DNA from: Paraspadella gotoi
Lineage: Eukaryota > Chaetognatha
Assembly (NCBI GenBank): GCA_051294375.1
Contig: CM119269.1
Location: forward strand, 21,499,665 to 21,563,664
Length of the DNA: 64,000 bases
Reading direction: 5' to 3'
Under the pieces are notes generated by a model, which did not search any database, was not told the origin of the DNA, and saw nothing but the letters and a program-made list of their open reading frames with translations. The stretch's first letter is position 1, and each line of letters opens with the position of its first letter. Both the position numbers and the translations under genes were made by a program. Positions 56,336 to 64,000 of the stretch are shown one piece after another.

Positions 56336-56617
56336 ATGGATGGATTGTCATTACTGATTGACTTAACTGACCAGACTGTCCGACAATTCCTCTCGAAAAC
56401 GTTCAAGTTTACTTTGGGAATTTTAATCCTGAGCAAAGAGATGTTTTAATCATTTGTCCCTTCGACCCCTTTAAACCTCAGAGGACCAAGTCTACCAAAA
56501 TCATACCCCCCTTTTCATTCCGACATATCGCCCATAGATAGACTTTTTTTCAAAAGCCTATTTTGTCATTTCAACGCCACTAACGCCACCACGCCAACTC
56601 CCTCTCCCGCCAAACAG

Positions 56618-56777
56618 ATGCTGCTTCCATCGCCCGGGGCGACGACTACGATTCTGACGAAGACGATCGAGCCTCTTTAGCTTCCATCAAATCCACGTTG
56701 AGTTTGGCTCCGGAGGCTTTTAACCAACTCAGCGCAGCCAATCGACTGTCGGGGCGACGGAGCTCGGCTAGTTTGAG
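56618..56777 (+). CDS. Internal exon encoding an Asp/Ser/Arg-rich cytosolic-type segment
   Basis: Acceptor ctctcccgccaaacag, then a frame starting with two bases of a split codon. It encodes AASIARGDDYDSDEDDRAS and then a serine/leucine-rich stretch ending in GRRSSASLR. The donor tttgag|gttgaa leaves phase 2, which matches the next exon exactly. 160 bp. The RRSSAS motif is of the type phosphorylated by basophilic kinases, an inference from composition. The upstream frame is closed by a TAA about 40 bp before the acceptor, so the exon start is well bounded. GC-rich ggtcag tandem words follow the donor. Confidence 0.6.
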
Positions 56778-57094
56778 GTTGAAGACGGGTTGGAAGGGTC
56801 AGTGGGGTCAGCGAGGTCGGCGGGGTCAGTTGGGTCACCGGGGTGTTAGAGAAAACAATATCATTATATGATATGAGAAATTATCTAAATTTTTAACGTT
56901 TTTTAAATGTGATTAAATGACCAAGCCAAAATATTTAAAAACTAGTGTAGGGAACTCCCTTGGGCTCTTATATGAAATACGAAAATACGAATGAGTTTTA
57001 AAGATAGACTAAACCTTTAATTAATTTAATTAATTATATTTATTAATTCAATTTAATTTATATTTATTTTTATATTTAACTTGGTCTTTTTCAG

Positions 57095-57171
57095 GCGACG
57101 AAGTTCATCGATCGCCAAAGAGGAACTTCCTTACGTCAGAACGAAGTCGATGAGTTTCGAAAAACCTCTGG
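57095..57171 (+). CDS. Internal exon with RRSSS motif
   Basis: Acceptor ttggtctttttcag; 77 bp; one base completes the Arg codon of the previous exon, then RRSSSIAKEELPYVRTKSM and SFEKPL. Donor ctctgg|gtgagt, a near-perfect consensus, phase 1. The opening RRSSS echoes the RRSSAS at the end of the preceding exon (both on gcgacg-agctc-like DNA), so the exon may partly derive from a local duplication. It is followed by a 2.7-kb intron if joined to 59935. Confidence 0.6.
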
Positions 57172-57319
57172 GTGAGTTTAACTTACCTCTTTTATATTTT
57201 ATTGTCTCTTCATTTTCGATAAAGGATTACTTATTAAAGACCGATTGAAAAAAAAATTACATTTTCTTGAAAATGAATATTTAAAAAAATATGTTAAATA
57301 AAGTAACGCTTTTCCAAGA

Positions 57320-58030
57320 ATCATTCCAGATATATATCCATAATAATTTAAGCGATCGGTGTCCGGGTTTCAACCACCGGGACAGAGTGCCTTCACTGAT
57401 GCAAAGAGCTTCCTTGTTTGAGCGCTGCCACTGCGAAAGCCAGAACATCGGTAGATAGGATGATTTCCTTCACAAAACCGACAAGAAATTGCAACTTTGG
57501 GCGACGAGTAAATTTTTGGTTTATGCGACGCCAATGGCGAGAGGAAAGTTTGATTTGATCTTGGCAATGGAGATTTCATCGGCTTCCGAATAAACGAGGT
57601 TGATCGCCGACGAGAAGATTTTCGATTCTGCTTCCATACTTCGCTGGTTGGCGAAGAAATTGCGTCCCCGTCGTTAAGAGGCATCGGAATATCTGATGAG
57701 AATTCATAAAAAGCCAAACCGCCTTGGTTGGTCGCCGGTGAAGTCAAAGGGGCAGCAACTGCGCCCCCGTCGTATCGAGGCGCCTGGGAGCTGTCTGACG
57801 CTGTAATTTGATGGATTAATTGGTCTTCCGAGGCGTCTTTAGCGTTGTCTTGTAACAAAGACGTTCCACGAGACAAAATCGGATTGTTTCGTAATCCAAT
57901 GTTAGAGTAAAGTTTCTTTTCTAAAATTTCGTAATCCTGTTTAAAAACACGGTGATCAATTCTTAATCGGACGAGTTTCGCGTCTTTTGCACGAATTTCG
58001 TCGACGATTTGTATAGCGATCTCCATTTTT
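57320..58030 (-). pseudogene. BEL/Pao-type retrotransposon gag fragment
   Basis: A 218-codon minus-strand ORF (57370-58026) starts MEIAIQIVDEIRAKD with a helical, charged N-terminus, has a Ser/Pro-rich middle, and ends in a cysteine-histidine motif of the form C-x2-C-x4-H-x4-C followed by F-x12-13-F and an LC. This is the layout of the first zinc knuckle of BEL/Pao gag-like proteins; in these the next residues form a second knuckle. Here the frame stops just after that LC, while the second knuckle's spacing continues in another frame, so a frameshift interrupts it. No protease, reverse transcriptase or integrase follows within the next kilobase. It is antisense to the host gene and lies in its intron. 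Confidence 0.6.
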
Positions 58031-58408
58031 AAATAACAAATGATTCGAGTAGTTCAATTTTCTTTTAATTTTAGGTTGAACGTCTTACTAGCGAAGCGGT
58101 ATATTAGTTTTCACTGTAGAAAATCTTTGTTTTCTACGCCCGCAAGGTCAAGCGTTCGAGGCGTCAGCCGTCCGGAGAATATGTTTTAATATAGGCTCAC
58201 TAAATCTTGAAAGCAGCAATAAATGATAAATAAATTCTGAAAAAAACGTTTATTTGGAGACACACAAATCCAGAAAATGTAGTGGTTTTTGTGGTTAAAT
58301 TTGTATTAATCTGTGGAATCTGTGCAAACTAAGTTCCCGACAGCCGATCTGAATTTTTTACTTGACTCTGCGCGAATGTTCAGTTTCTGAACGTTTTATA
58401 AATTTTAG
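58031..58408. other. Intronic DNA, nothing recognised
   Basis: AT-rich; may include remaining 5' parts of the retrotransposon relic, but no LTR could be identified. Confidence 0.4.
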
Positions 58409-58463
58409 GATAAAAGAAGCCGCACGAAAGCAACTAGACGGTGAAAAAATAAGATCAGCTCAG
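58409..58463 (+). CDS. Possible small exon (optional)
   Basis: 55 bp between a good acceptor (tttataaattttag) and a good donor (gctcag|gtaatt), encoding IKEAARKQLDGEKIRSAQ after one split-codon base. It is open in only this frame, is helical and charged, and would suit the cytosolic N-terminal part. Its phases (starts after phase 2, ends phase 0) do not fit between exons 57095-57171 and 59935-60071. It would need another exon on each side or belong to a different transcript. Confidence 0.3.
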
Positions 58464-58682
58464 GTAATTAAAGATTGACCCAGCGCGAGTCAATATTTCA
58501 CAGATACCACAGCCACCTTTCTACCTCTTTTCATTCAAAAGTTATTCAAGAAAATAACTTTATTTTACCGTTAGAGAACTAAGGATTTGAACTACGCAGT
58601 ACAAATCTTTGTTAAATAAAAATTTTGGCAAAGCGGGAGTATCTCCATTTATCCTATTGTGAAGAGATAGTAATAATTGTTA

Positions 58683-58940
58683 TGTAATGAAATTGGTACA
58701 ACCAATATAAAAATGTTAGTGACAGAACCGTTCAATATAAGCAGTCCCTGAGCTTCGAATCAGGCTGTAACACCGTGTTACAGGCGGGTTAAGCGCCCCA
58801 TCCCTCTTAACTGAGGCCACTGGGCTAGAACCCCTGACCTTTGGGTTTGGAGGCAAATGACTTGCCTCCGGCACCAATGGCCGCTGATGAACGGTTGGTG
58901 GATTTTAGTCCACCATAATTGGTACAATTTCAAAATAAAA
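58683..58940 (-). repeat. tRNA-derived repeat with family D-like ends
   Basis: On the minus strand a box A-like TGGCCTCAGTTAAGAGGG is followed about 55 bases later by a box B-like GATTCGAAGC with a 5-bp T stem (cctga / tcagg). A gcgcttaacccgcctgtaac stretch lies between, reminiscent of a tRNA with a long variable arm. The block is bordered by tgaaattggtacaacc on the left and ggtacaatttcaaaa on the right, which resemble the family D end. It is GC-rich against AT-rich flanks. Confidence 0.55.
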
Positions 58941-59930
58941 CCTGACGAAAAATTTTCCTTCATCTAAAGACATATTACTTTAAGTTGTACCCATCGTCTT
59001 ATTTATTTATGTCTTATGGTTTAAAAAATCAGAGAAACGTTTCCCCTTTTTTTAAATATTTAGTACTAGCGCGCCAAAAATCTAAGGAGAAACTTGAAAA
59101 TTTTATTCCGACAAATTTTGCCTTTCAAGGCTGACGTTTATGACTATATCTCGGAAACCATTGTAGGAATTTAAAAACGGTTTTTTGCAAGAGAATATTG
59201 ATATCATTCTCCATGGAACGGCATAACGGCATAAAAATTAGGTCGAATGAGGTATCTACTCATTAGTTAGTTTGTACAAAACAGTGTCAATTAAAAATGT
59301 TTAAACTTGTAGAAACTTGTAGAAACATTTAGTGACTTTCGCGTCGTGTCAATCTGTTGTAGTTAATTAAAGTTGCTATCAACATTTTAATCAGGGACGC
59401 GGGGAGTTCACACTCGGAGAGTTTCACGCGATTCACTATCATCGAAGTGACCGTTAAAATCAAAACAATTATACTAATGACATATTCGGATAGCTTAACA
59501 CGAGTAATTCTTGAAGAAAACTTTAGAGGTTCTTCTCATAAATTATTAATATTTCCAAAAAGGACAAAAATGTTTCATTTTATTTGTTACGTTTCCTAAA
59601 GATAAATAAAACGCTAAGCGGGTTTTTATGGCTTTATTTAATTATTTTTACCTTTCAAATACGGTAAAATGAACTTTTAAAGAGAAAATATTGATTCAAT
59701 ATGTTAAACCACTTCAAAATCGCAGTTAAAAAATAGAAAAAAGTTAATAAAATTGAGTCTTCTGGTTTAACTCTTTTTCTTCATCTTATGATTTAAAAAA
59801 ATATCAATCTTTCCAAAGAAGCTTAGGTTGAATGAATATCGTCTTTCTGTCTCAACTCTTTAATTCGAACGATGACAACCGAGTCGCCGACGCCGCCGCT
59901 GTCGCTGTCGCCGCCGCAGTCGCCCCCGCA
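58941..59930 (+). other. Intronic DNA, nothing recognised
   Basis: AT-rich; the word agaaacttgt is repeated at 59312-59335. At 59832 an ATG opens a frame running into the next exon, with an Ala-rich stretch encoded by gccgcc repeats. I prefer an acceptor at 59934, because an in-frame TGA directly precedes the ATG. The gene could instead start there. Confidence 0.4.
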
Positions 59931-59934
59931 GCCG

Positions 59935-60071
59935 CCGCAGCCGACAATTCCACTGAAGATGATGACCGACTGGCCGACAAACTTGTTCTCTGGGCCGAAA
60001 ACAATGGAACCATTCCGGGAAAAAAACGTCAGCAATTTGAAAATGTGTTATTTGACGAGGAACTAATTGCG
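59935..60071 (+). CDS. SLC22-like transporter: cytosolic N-terminal exon
   Basis: After gccgccgcag the frame encodes DNSTEDDDRLADKLVLW and then NNGTIPGKKRQQFENVLF DEELIA, a charged, soluble segment. The acceptor leaves two bases, fitting phase 1 of exon 57095-57171. The donor attgcg|gtatcg is moderate and phase 0. Three tandem cag words (59915-59934) could all act as acceptors, so the exact start is uncertain. Start at the ATG 59832 is an alternative. After the donor, the frame runs into a poly-Leu artefact made by (GTT)n at 60090-60130. Confidence 0.5.
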
Positions 60072-60200
60072 GTATCGTCGCCCTCGTTGTTGGTGTTGTT
60101 GTTGTTTTTGTTGTTTTTGTTGTTGTTGTTGATGTTGTATTTGTTGCTGTTGTTTGGTTTATTGACATTTCCACTGTCAACTATGTTGTCATTTTGAGAC
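60072..60200 (+). repeat. (GTT)n tract in an intron
   Basis: ttgttgttgttgatgttgta and similar words. It creates a false hydrophobic ORF that mimics a membrane segment. Confidence 0.85.
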
Positions 60201-60311
60201 AGTTCTTTTCCTTATCGATGTTCTCTGTCAAATGTCCAATGAACGGGTTTTTTCTGATGTTGTCCTTTTGTCGTGATTCCGTGATCGCATCTCGCTTCGC
60301 CTTCACGACAG

Positions 60312-60496
60312 CCTCCATTCACAGTTGAGGCTGATGTTTCGCGTCGGAATGTCGCCTCGCTATTGCTTGGGTCCTTGGTGATGCTCATCGTACTTCACGC
60401 TGTGATTCGAGGTCACGTGATCATCACTTACTTCACGACTTGGGTGCCGGCGGTGATTCCTGCGTGGGGAGAGAGAATGTGGAGAGAGTGGCAGAG
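60312..60496 (+). CDS. SLC22-like transporter: TM1 exon
   Basis: From acceptor ttcacgacag (phase 0, matching the previous donor) the frame gives PPFTVEADVSRRN, then a hydrophobic helix VASLLLGSLVMLIVLHAVIR and an aromatic stretch HVIITYFTTWVPAVIPAW followed by GERMWREWQ. A soluble segment followed by TM1 and entry into an extracellular loop is the order expected in SLC22 proteins. An alternative acceptor is cattcacag at 60324. The end is uncertain: the donor gcagag|gtgatt is phase 2, while the next exon as drawn begins in phase 0, so one of the two boundaries is wrong. Confidence 0.55.
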
Positions 60497-60514
60497 GTGA
60501 TTCCTAGTTTTTTT

Positions 60515-60627
60515 TCTCTCTCTCTCTTCTCTCTTTCTCTCTCTTTCTTCTCTCTCCTCTCCCTCTCTTTCGTGAATTTGCTGAAAGTCAATCTGGTGAT
60601 CATTTATCTCTCGCTTCTTACTCTCTC

Positions 60628-60660
<33 letters not shown>

Positions 60661-60668
60661 TTCTCTCC

Positions 60669-60701
<33 letters not shown>

Positions 60702-60728
60702 TCCTCTCTCTCCTCTCTCCTCTCTAAA
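60515..60728. repeat. (CT)n tract forming the pyrimidine run of an intron
   Basis: CT-rich with short unique islands (gaatttgctgaaagtcaatc at 60575). It runs directly into the next exon's acceptor and so may serve as its polypyrimidine tract. Confidence 0.9.
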
Positions 60729-60729
60729 G

Positions 60730-60911
60730 AACCCCGCTTTACCTCCCACCCCATGGCTGAATCGAGAGTGCTTCTCCTACGCCCAAGACTTCGACAACAT
60801 CCGTTGTCCTGGAGGATTGAAGTGTCTCTCGACAAACTCTTGCGCAATCGTTTTTCCGAGGAAGGAACTCTCTGACACGACTGTGACGGAGTTCAATACT
60901 ATTTGTGAAAG
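60730..60911 (+). CDS. SLC22-like transporter: extracellular loop exon
   Basis: The frame encodes WLNRECFSYAQDFDNIRC, then PGGLKC and STNSC, and ends IVFPRKELSD TTVTEFNTICER. SLC22 transporters have a large loop between TM1 and TM2 with conserved cysteines and a closing (T/S)xVTE(F/W)(D/N)LVC motif; TVTEFNTIC fits well. The donor gaaag|gtgtgg is phase 2 and matches the next exon. The start is placed at ctaaag|aac (phase 0), a weak AAG-type acceptor; in-frame AGs downstream at cgag and gag are alternatives. The donor runs straight into a GA microsatellite. Confidence 0.7.
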
Positions 60912-60916
60912 GTGTG

Positions 60917-60974
<58 letters not shown>

Positions 60975-61072
60975 TAGAGAGAGAGAGAGAAGAAGAGGGA
61001 GAGTGAGAAGAGTAGAGAGGGAGAGAAAGAGCAGGGAGAGAAAAGAGAGGGAGAGAAGAGAGATCTCGATCC
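60917..61072. repeat. (GA)n tract filling a 180-bp intron
   Basis: GA-rich with GGG and AAG interruptions. It faces the (CT)n tract at 60515-60728 across one exon, so the exon lies in the loop of a large possible hairpin. Confidence 0.92.
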
Positions 61073-61091
61073 ACTCACCTCTCCGCCGCAG

Positions 61092-61237
61092 ACATTACCT
61101 CACCCTCTTGCCCGGGATGCTCACCTTCACCGGCGCTCTCGTTGGATCTGTCTTCCGAACAGTCAGCGATTTTCTCGGTCGAAGAATCATGATATTCTCC
61201 GGACTTTTCGTGGACGTCCTCATGTTCATCGCGCAAG
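61092..61237 (+). CDS. SLC22-like transporter: TM2-TM3 exon with MFS motif
   Basis: Acceptor cacctctccgccgcag; 146 bp, phase 2 in and phase 1 out, both matching neighbours. It encodes HYLTLLPGMLTFTG, then ALVGSVFRTVSDFLGRR and IMIFSGLFVDVLMFIAQ. The middle stretch is the major facilitator loop 2-3 signature (G-x-L-x-G-x6-S-D-x2-G-R-R), with the Asp and both Arg present. The flanking hydrophobic stretches are TM2 and TM3. The donor caag|gtccat is weaker than others in the gene. Confidence 0.85.
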
Positions 61238-61471
61238 GTCCATCTGTCCGTCCGTCTGTCTGTCCGTACGTCCGTTCGTCTGTTCATCCGTACTTCCATC
61301 CATCCTTTCGCCAAATTTTTGTCGCTTGGTGATATCTTGATATCTTGATTGATATATTGACTGTTCCGTCCGTTCTTCCCCAAGTGTTTTCAATCGGATT
61401 GATTTATTGATTTTAAACATTGATTGATATCTTGATTGATTGATTGACTTTTCCCTACGTTTCTCCCCAAG
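61238..61471 (+). other. Intron with GTCC repeats and a duplicated 3' splice site
   Basis: It starts with a (gtcc/gtct)n tract (61240-61305), then (tgattgatatct)n words. Near 61376-61398 the sequence ttccccaagtgttttcaatcgg copies the true acceptor and first exon bases at 61463-61484, about 86 bp apart. Use of the upstream copy would reach a TGA a few codons later. Confidence 0.75.
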
Positions 61472-61611
61472 TGTTTTCAATCGGCCCCATGTCTTACTCC
61501 CTCTTCCGCGGAATGTGCGGGGTTTTTTCCGTCGTAACGATGGGTGCAGTCCTTCCCATGATGTACGAACTCGTCCCGGCGAAAAGAAGAACTGTAGTTT
61601 CTATCATGCAA
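61472..61611 (+). CDS. SLC22-like transporter: TM4-TM5 exon
   Basis: Acceptor cgtttctccccaag; 140 bp; phase 1 in and phase 0 out. It encodes VFSIGPMSYSLFRGMCG, VFSVVTMGAVLPMMYE and LVPAKRRTVVSIMQ. The order FRG..G..S, then Y-E-x-x-P-x-K-x-R, corresponds to TM4 and the short loop 4-5 of SLC22 and SV2/SVOP-type transporters (for example the E-F-L-P-x-K-A-R of SVOP proteins). Donor atgcaa|gtaaat is good. Confidence 0.82.
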
Positions 61612-62344
61612 GTAAATGTAATCGATAACTTAGGATAGAGCATTTCCCTATCTAATACTAAAGGGCGTACAATTAAATGTTGTACCACTTCAGTGAATAC
61701 TACACTAATAAGATAACTAAGTTTTAGATAAGAGTCGTCTCAATTTCATTTTGAATATAACTCCGTTTGTTACTCAGTTCTGGTAGTTTCTTTCATTATT
61801 AAGTTTTAGTATAATGAAAAAATTAATGAGTCTTAGCTAATTTTAACAATTGATGGTTTTAATTTTTAATACATTTTACTTATTTATTTATTTTTTCATC
61901 AGTCATGTTGTCACCGGCATGATAGCCGGTAGTTTGACCCTTTTTTCAAAGTTTTTGGTAAGTCTTTAGAGCGAAAACCTTATTTTTAAGAGAAACAATA
62001 TCAATGCATTAAAAAGTTGATCGGATTTATAATTTTCTTTCATTTTCCTTAAAAAAACTTTTAATCCAGCAATGAAATTTTTATTATTGATACCTAATAC
62101 TTTTATTAATTTACAAATTTGAATTAAAAAATGATATAAATATTTATATTTATCCAGCTTGTTACCTACACCTTTTTTAATCCAGAAGGAATAAATCTGA
62201 GGGAAAATCATCAATCTTATTAAATGCCAGCAATAATTTACTTTTCATAAGCAAAGGGAAAAAACCTAATTGATATTTTTAAAGTAAAGCTTAATATTGG
62301 TATATTGTTTTTCATTATTTGTATAAGATAGAAACATGACTAAA
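61612..62344 (+). other. Intronic AT-rich DNA
   Basis: A short frame at 61913-61960 (HVVTGMIAGSLTLFSKF) lies between a good acceptor and a good donor but does not fit the phases, and the protein aligns without it. Confidence 0.45.
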
Positions 62345-62535
62345 AGCTAAATAGGGAAGCCAGGTACTCTTAGAGTGAATAAACTAGACTGAGAGAGTCT
62401 TGATTGAAATCTTGCAGTGACCTGCTATGTCATTATGATAATGATTATCTTGTAAGAGTGATGGAGGCCTTAAACCACCAAAGCCTGTCCAAAGTCAGGG
62501 GCAAGATAGGTTATTTTTTAAATGAATGGATAATA
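62345..62535 (-). repeat. Repeat family D copy, reversed, intronic
   Basis: gggaagccaggtactcttag, gagagagtcttgattgaaat cttgcagtgac, tatgtcattatgataatgat and accaaagcctgtccaaagtc aggggcaagata are the reverse complement of 14388-14582. Confidence 0.85.
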
Positions 62536-62858
62536 AGGCGTAGTGAAAGTTGCAGATCAAAATTCGAATAGTTAATCATGAAGTCTTGGACTAAAGAACA
62601 TTTATATATAAAAAAATTATTTTTAAATTTCTTAATTTTCGCATACGCCTATATTTATACATTGTACTCACCATAGAAAATGTCAAAATTTAAAATTAAT
62701 TTTTCTTAGTTTTAAAAATAAGAAAAAACATTTTAAAATTTTAACATGAGTACTATGTATAATACGGGAGTATGCGAAAATTGAAAAATACAAATTAATC
62801 TACTATTCGAATTTTGATTCTACTTGATTTTAATATTTTTGCTACGCTTTAATGGATA
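62535..62858. repeat. Foldback family B element, intronic
   Basis: Left aaggcgtagtgaaagttgca gatcaaaattcgaatag pairs with right ctattcgaattttgattcta cttg...gctacgcttt. The inner parts ttttcgcatacgcctatatt and gggagtatgcgaaaattgaa also pair. About 320 bp, no ORF. Confidence 0.8.
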
Positions 62859-62879
62859 ATTACAATTTCACGGTGTAAT

Positions 62880-63095
62880 ATAGTACCTAATACATAATGA
62901 AATTAATACGACAAATATACAAAATAGTAAATCCAGTGAATCAGCAACCTTGCCTCTTTGTAACTGGCTAAGTGGCTATGATGTGGGCCTCCATACTTCT
63001 TACAAGACACTAAGTAATAACTTATCAAGAAGACGGATAACCTCCATTCAAGATTCTCTCACAATCGAGTTAATAAACTTCTAAAGAACTTGGCT
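62880..63095 (+). repeat. Diverged repeat family D copy, intronic
   Basis: ataatgaaattaatacgaca aatat, cttacaagacac, attcaagattctctcacaat and aaagaacttggctcag follow the order of 14388-14582 at lower identity. Confidence 0.6.
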
Positions 63096-63248
63096 CAGTA
63101 ACAAGTTAAATTTGGGGTATCTGTTACAATTGGATAAATTGACCACTTTCTTAGTTATTAAATGAAAAATTAATATCGAAAATATAACAAATCTACAGTA
63201 ATGAAGAATTAATATCAGAGAATTTGCTCCATCGTATCCCAATTCAAG

Positions 63249-63479
63249 CAAGTAGGCTGGGCCACCATGGACAGCATCCTCAGCGGACTAAATCAGGCCA
63301 TCGGGTCCTGGAGAATTTTCCTGGCGGTCTTCGCCTGTTTCGCCGCGCTCTGCCTGTTCATACGAATCTGCCTTCCTCCTTCCGTCCCTTGGATGCTGGG
63401 AACTCTGCGCGCTAACGGGAACAACGATCGATGGGATAACGCCGAAGCCTCTCTCGAGGTCGTTTTGAAGGGGATCTCT
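63249..63479 (+). CDS. SLC22-like transporter: TM5-TM6 exon
   Basis: Acceptor cccaattcaag (phase 0); 231 bp. It encodes QVGWATMDSILSGLNQAIG, SWRIFLAVFACFAALCLFI and RICLPPSVPWMLGTLRANG, then RWDNAEASLEVVLKGIS. The W-A...L...SWR pattern and LPPSxPWML match the SLC22/SVOP WR and PESPRWL-type motif after TM6 (here PPSVPWML, with the Glu and Arg replaced). With this acceptor the spacing from the KRR of the previous exon to W-A equals that in SVOP proteins. Two alternative acceptors lie upstream (63218) and 6 bp downstream. Donor tctct|gtgtgg is phase 0. Confidence 0.8.
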
Positions 63480-63543
63480 GTGTGGTTTAAGAGGTCGTTG
63501 GATTTTTTTTTTACTAGGATCTCTGTTTTATGGCGGGTTCCAG

Positions 63544-63684
63544 GTTCTTTCGGATGCGTTGGCGACTCGAAAGGAATTTAAAGGAAAATCAAAGAAGGAA
63601 TTGAGGATTTTCGTTTATGAGGAACTTACCAAGCAGCAGCAGGAAGGTGAAGGATGGGAGCAGCGAGGGCGGGAAAGGTTTTAA
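63544..63684 (+). CDS. SLC22-like transporter: central cytosolic loop exon (gene continues beyond window)
   Basis: After a 64-bp intron the acceptor gcgggttccag opens VLSDALATRKEFKGKSKKEL then RIFVYEELTKQQQEGEG and reaches a TAA at 63682-63684. This matches the start of the long charged loop between TM6 and TM7 in SLC22 proteins. A donor inside the frame (caggaag|gtgaag, exon end 63646) would skip the TAA. I think this more likely, since otherwise the protein would end with six membrane segments. TM7-TM12 would then lie to the right of the window. Confidence 0.65.
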   Translation, partial: VLSDALATRKEFKGKSKKELRIFVYEELTKQQQEGEGWEQRGRERF

Positions 63685-64000
63685 ATAAGGGAAAAAATGT
63701 ATTTAAAATCTTGGGACTAAATAATAAAAGAAATAGGAAAGTACTTTCGGTTAAATTTTTTATTAAAATAATGCGAAAAGAGGTTTGTGATAAATCTCCG
63801 ATCAAAGAGACAAAAAAGATTTGATATTAAAAACTAAATCTTGGAATTGATATCGGAGATTTCTCCTAAATCTTGGGTCAAAAATATCAAAAAGGTTTTG
63901 CCCTCGAATAGAAAACCAGAGATTGAGCTAATCCTGACATCGACGATTTTGTGATCCTCTCCCTCCTTTCCTAAGTCGTGCGTCCCTCAGTGTTTGCGGC
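63685..64000 (+). other. Probable intron at the right edge
   Basis: AT-rich to 63890, then pyrimidine-rich ctctccctcctttcctaag at 63957-63975, a possible acceptor for a further transporter exon cut by the window end. Confidence 0.35.

Noticed and set aside
59832-60197. ORF ending in a poly-leucine membrane-like helix
   Set aside because: The helix is encoded by a (GTT)n tract after a usable donor; only the part before 60071 is kept as an exon.
61913-61960. Possible exon HVVTGMIAGSLTLFSKF with good splice sites
   Set aside because: Its phase does not fit either neighbour and the protein aligns to SVOP/SLC22 spacing without it.

Overview
This 64 kb window looks like animal nuclear DNA, most likely from an invertebrate; I cannot name the species. 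It is AT-rich, has no operons or bacterial signals, and its one convincing gene is split by GT-AG introns. It carries a decayed BEL/Pao-type retrotransposon gag (a group known from animals), tRNA-derived SINE-like repeats, foldback and TIR-type small transposons, and a very high density of (CT)n/(GA)n microsatellites. Several N gaps are present (around 1.03, 5.3-5.7, 6.2-6.4, 6.47, 7.11, 27.16, 27.66, 42.99-43.17 and 48.56 kb). Some sequence next to gaps is duplicated or noisy, so parts of the window may be assembly artefacts.

Layout. 1-5.3 kb: AT-rich DNA with microsatellites and one SINE-like repeat. 5.7-8.8 kb: a GAC/GAT/GAG repeat tract followed by a CCATTTCCTTTCCT minisatellite, both present twice in direct order around gaps. 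8.9-9.5 kb: a 60-bp minisatellite. 9.9-32.8 kb: mostly interspersed repeats, with a TIR/TA element at 20.13-20.85 kb, a near-perfect 97-bp-arm hairpin at 23.3-23.5 kb, a two-exon candidate small secreted protein on the minus strand at 16.3-16.7 kb, and little else that could be coding.

32.9-47.9 kb: a large inverted duplication with its axis near 43.9 kb. The left arm is about 11 kb and the right about 3.9 kb. The difference is explained by three segments found only in the left arm (about 2.2, 4.4 and 0.45 kb), so the right arm acts as the empty site. Beyond it, 48.1-48.5 kb is a GC-rich satellite with AACCCT-like cores, and 49.5-52 kb holds repeats and one weak serine-rich ORF.

52.4-64 kb: the 5' and middle part of a plus-strand gene for a major facilitator transporter of the SLC22 (organic ion) type. 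The exons of the transporter half (59.9-63.65 kb) mostly join in phase and give a cytosolic N-terminus, TM1, a cysteine-containing extracellular loop ending in the family-typical TVTEFNTICE stretch, the loop 2-3 motif GALVGSVFRTVSDFLGRR, the TM4-TM5 region and TM6 plus the start of the central loop. The 3' half lies beyond the window. Upstream exons at 52.5, 56.6 and 57.1 kb encode a Ser/Arg/Asp-rich, probably cytosolic segment and may be its N-terminus. A BEL/Pao gag relic lies antisense in one of its introns.

I found no CRISPR array, rRNA, bacterial-type defence locus or other clearly new gene system. The most interesting items are structural: the palindrome with its natural empty sites, the hairpin insertion with a 12-bp target-site duplication, the telomere-like repeat family, and a duplicated 3' splice site in the transporter gene.
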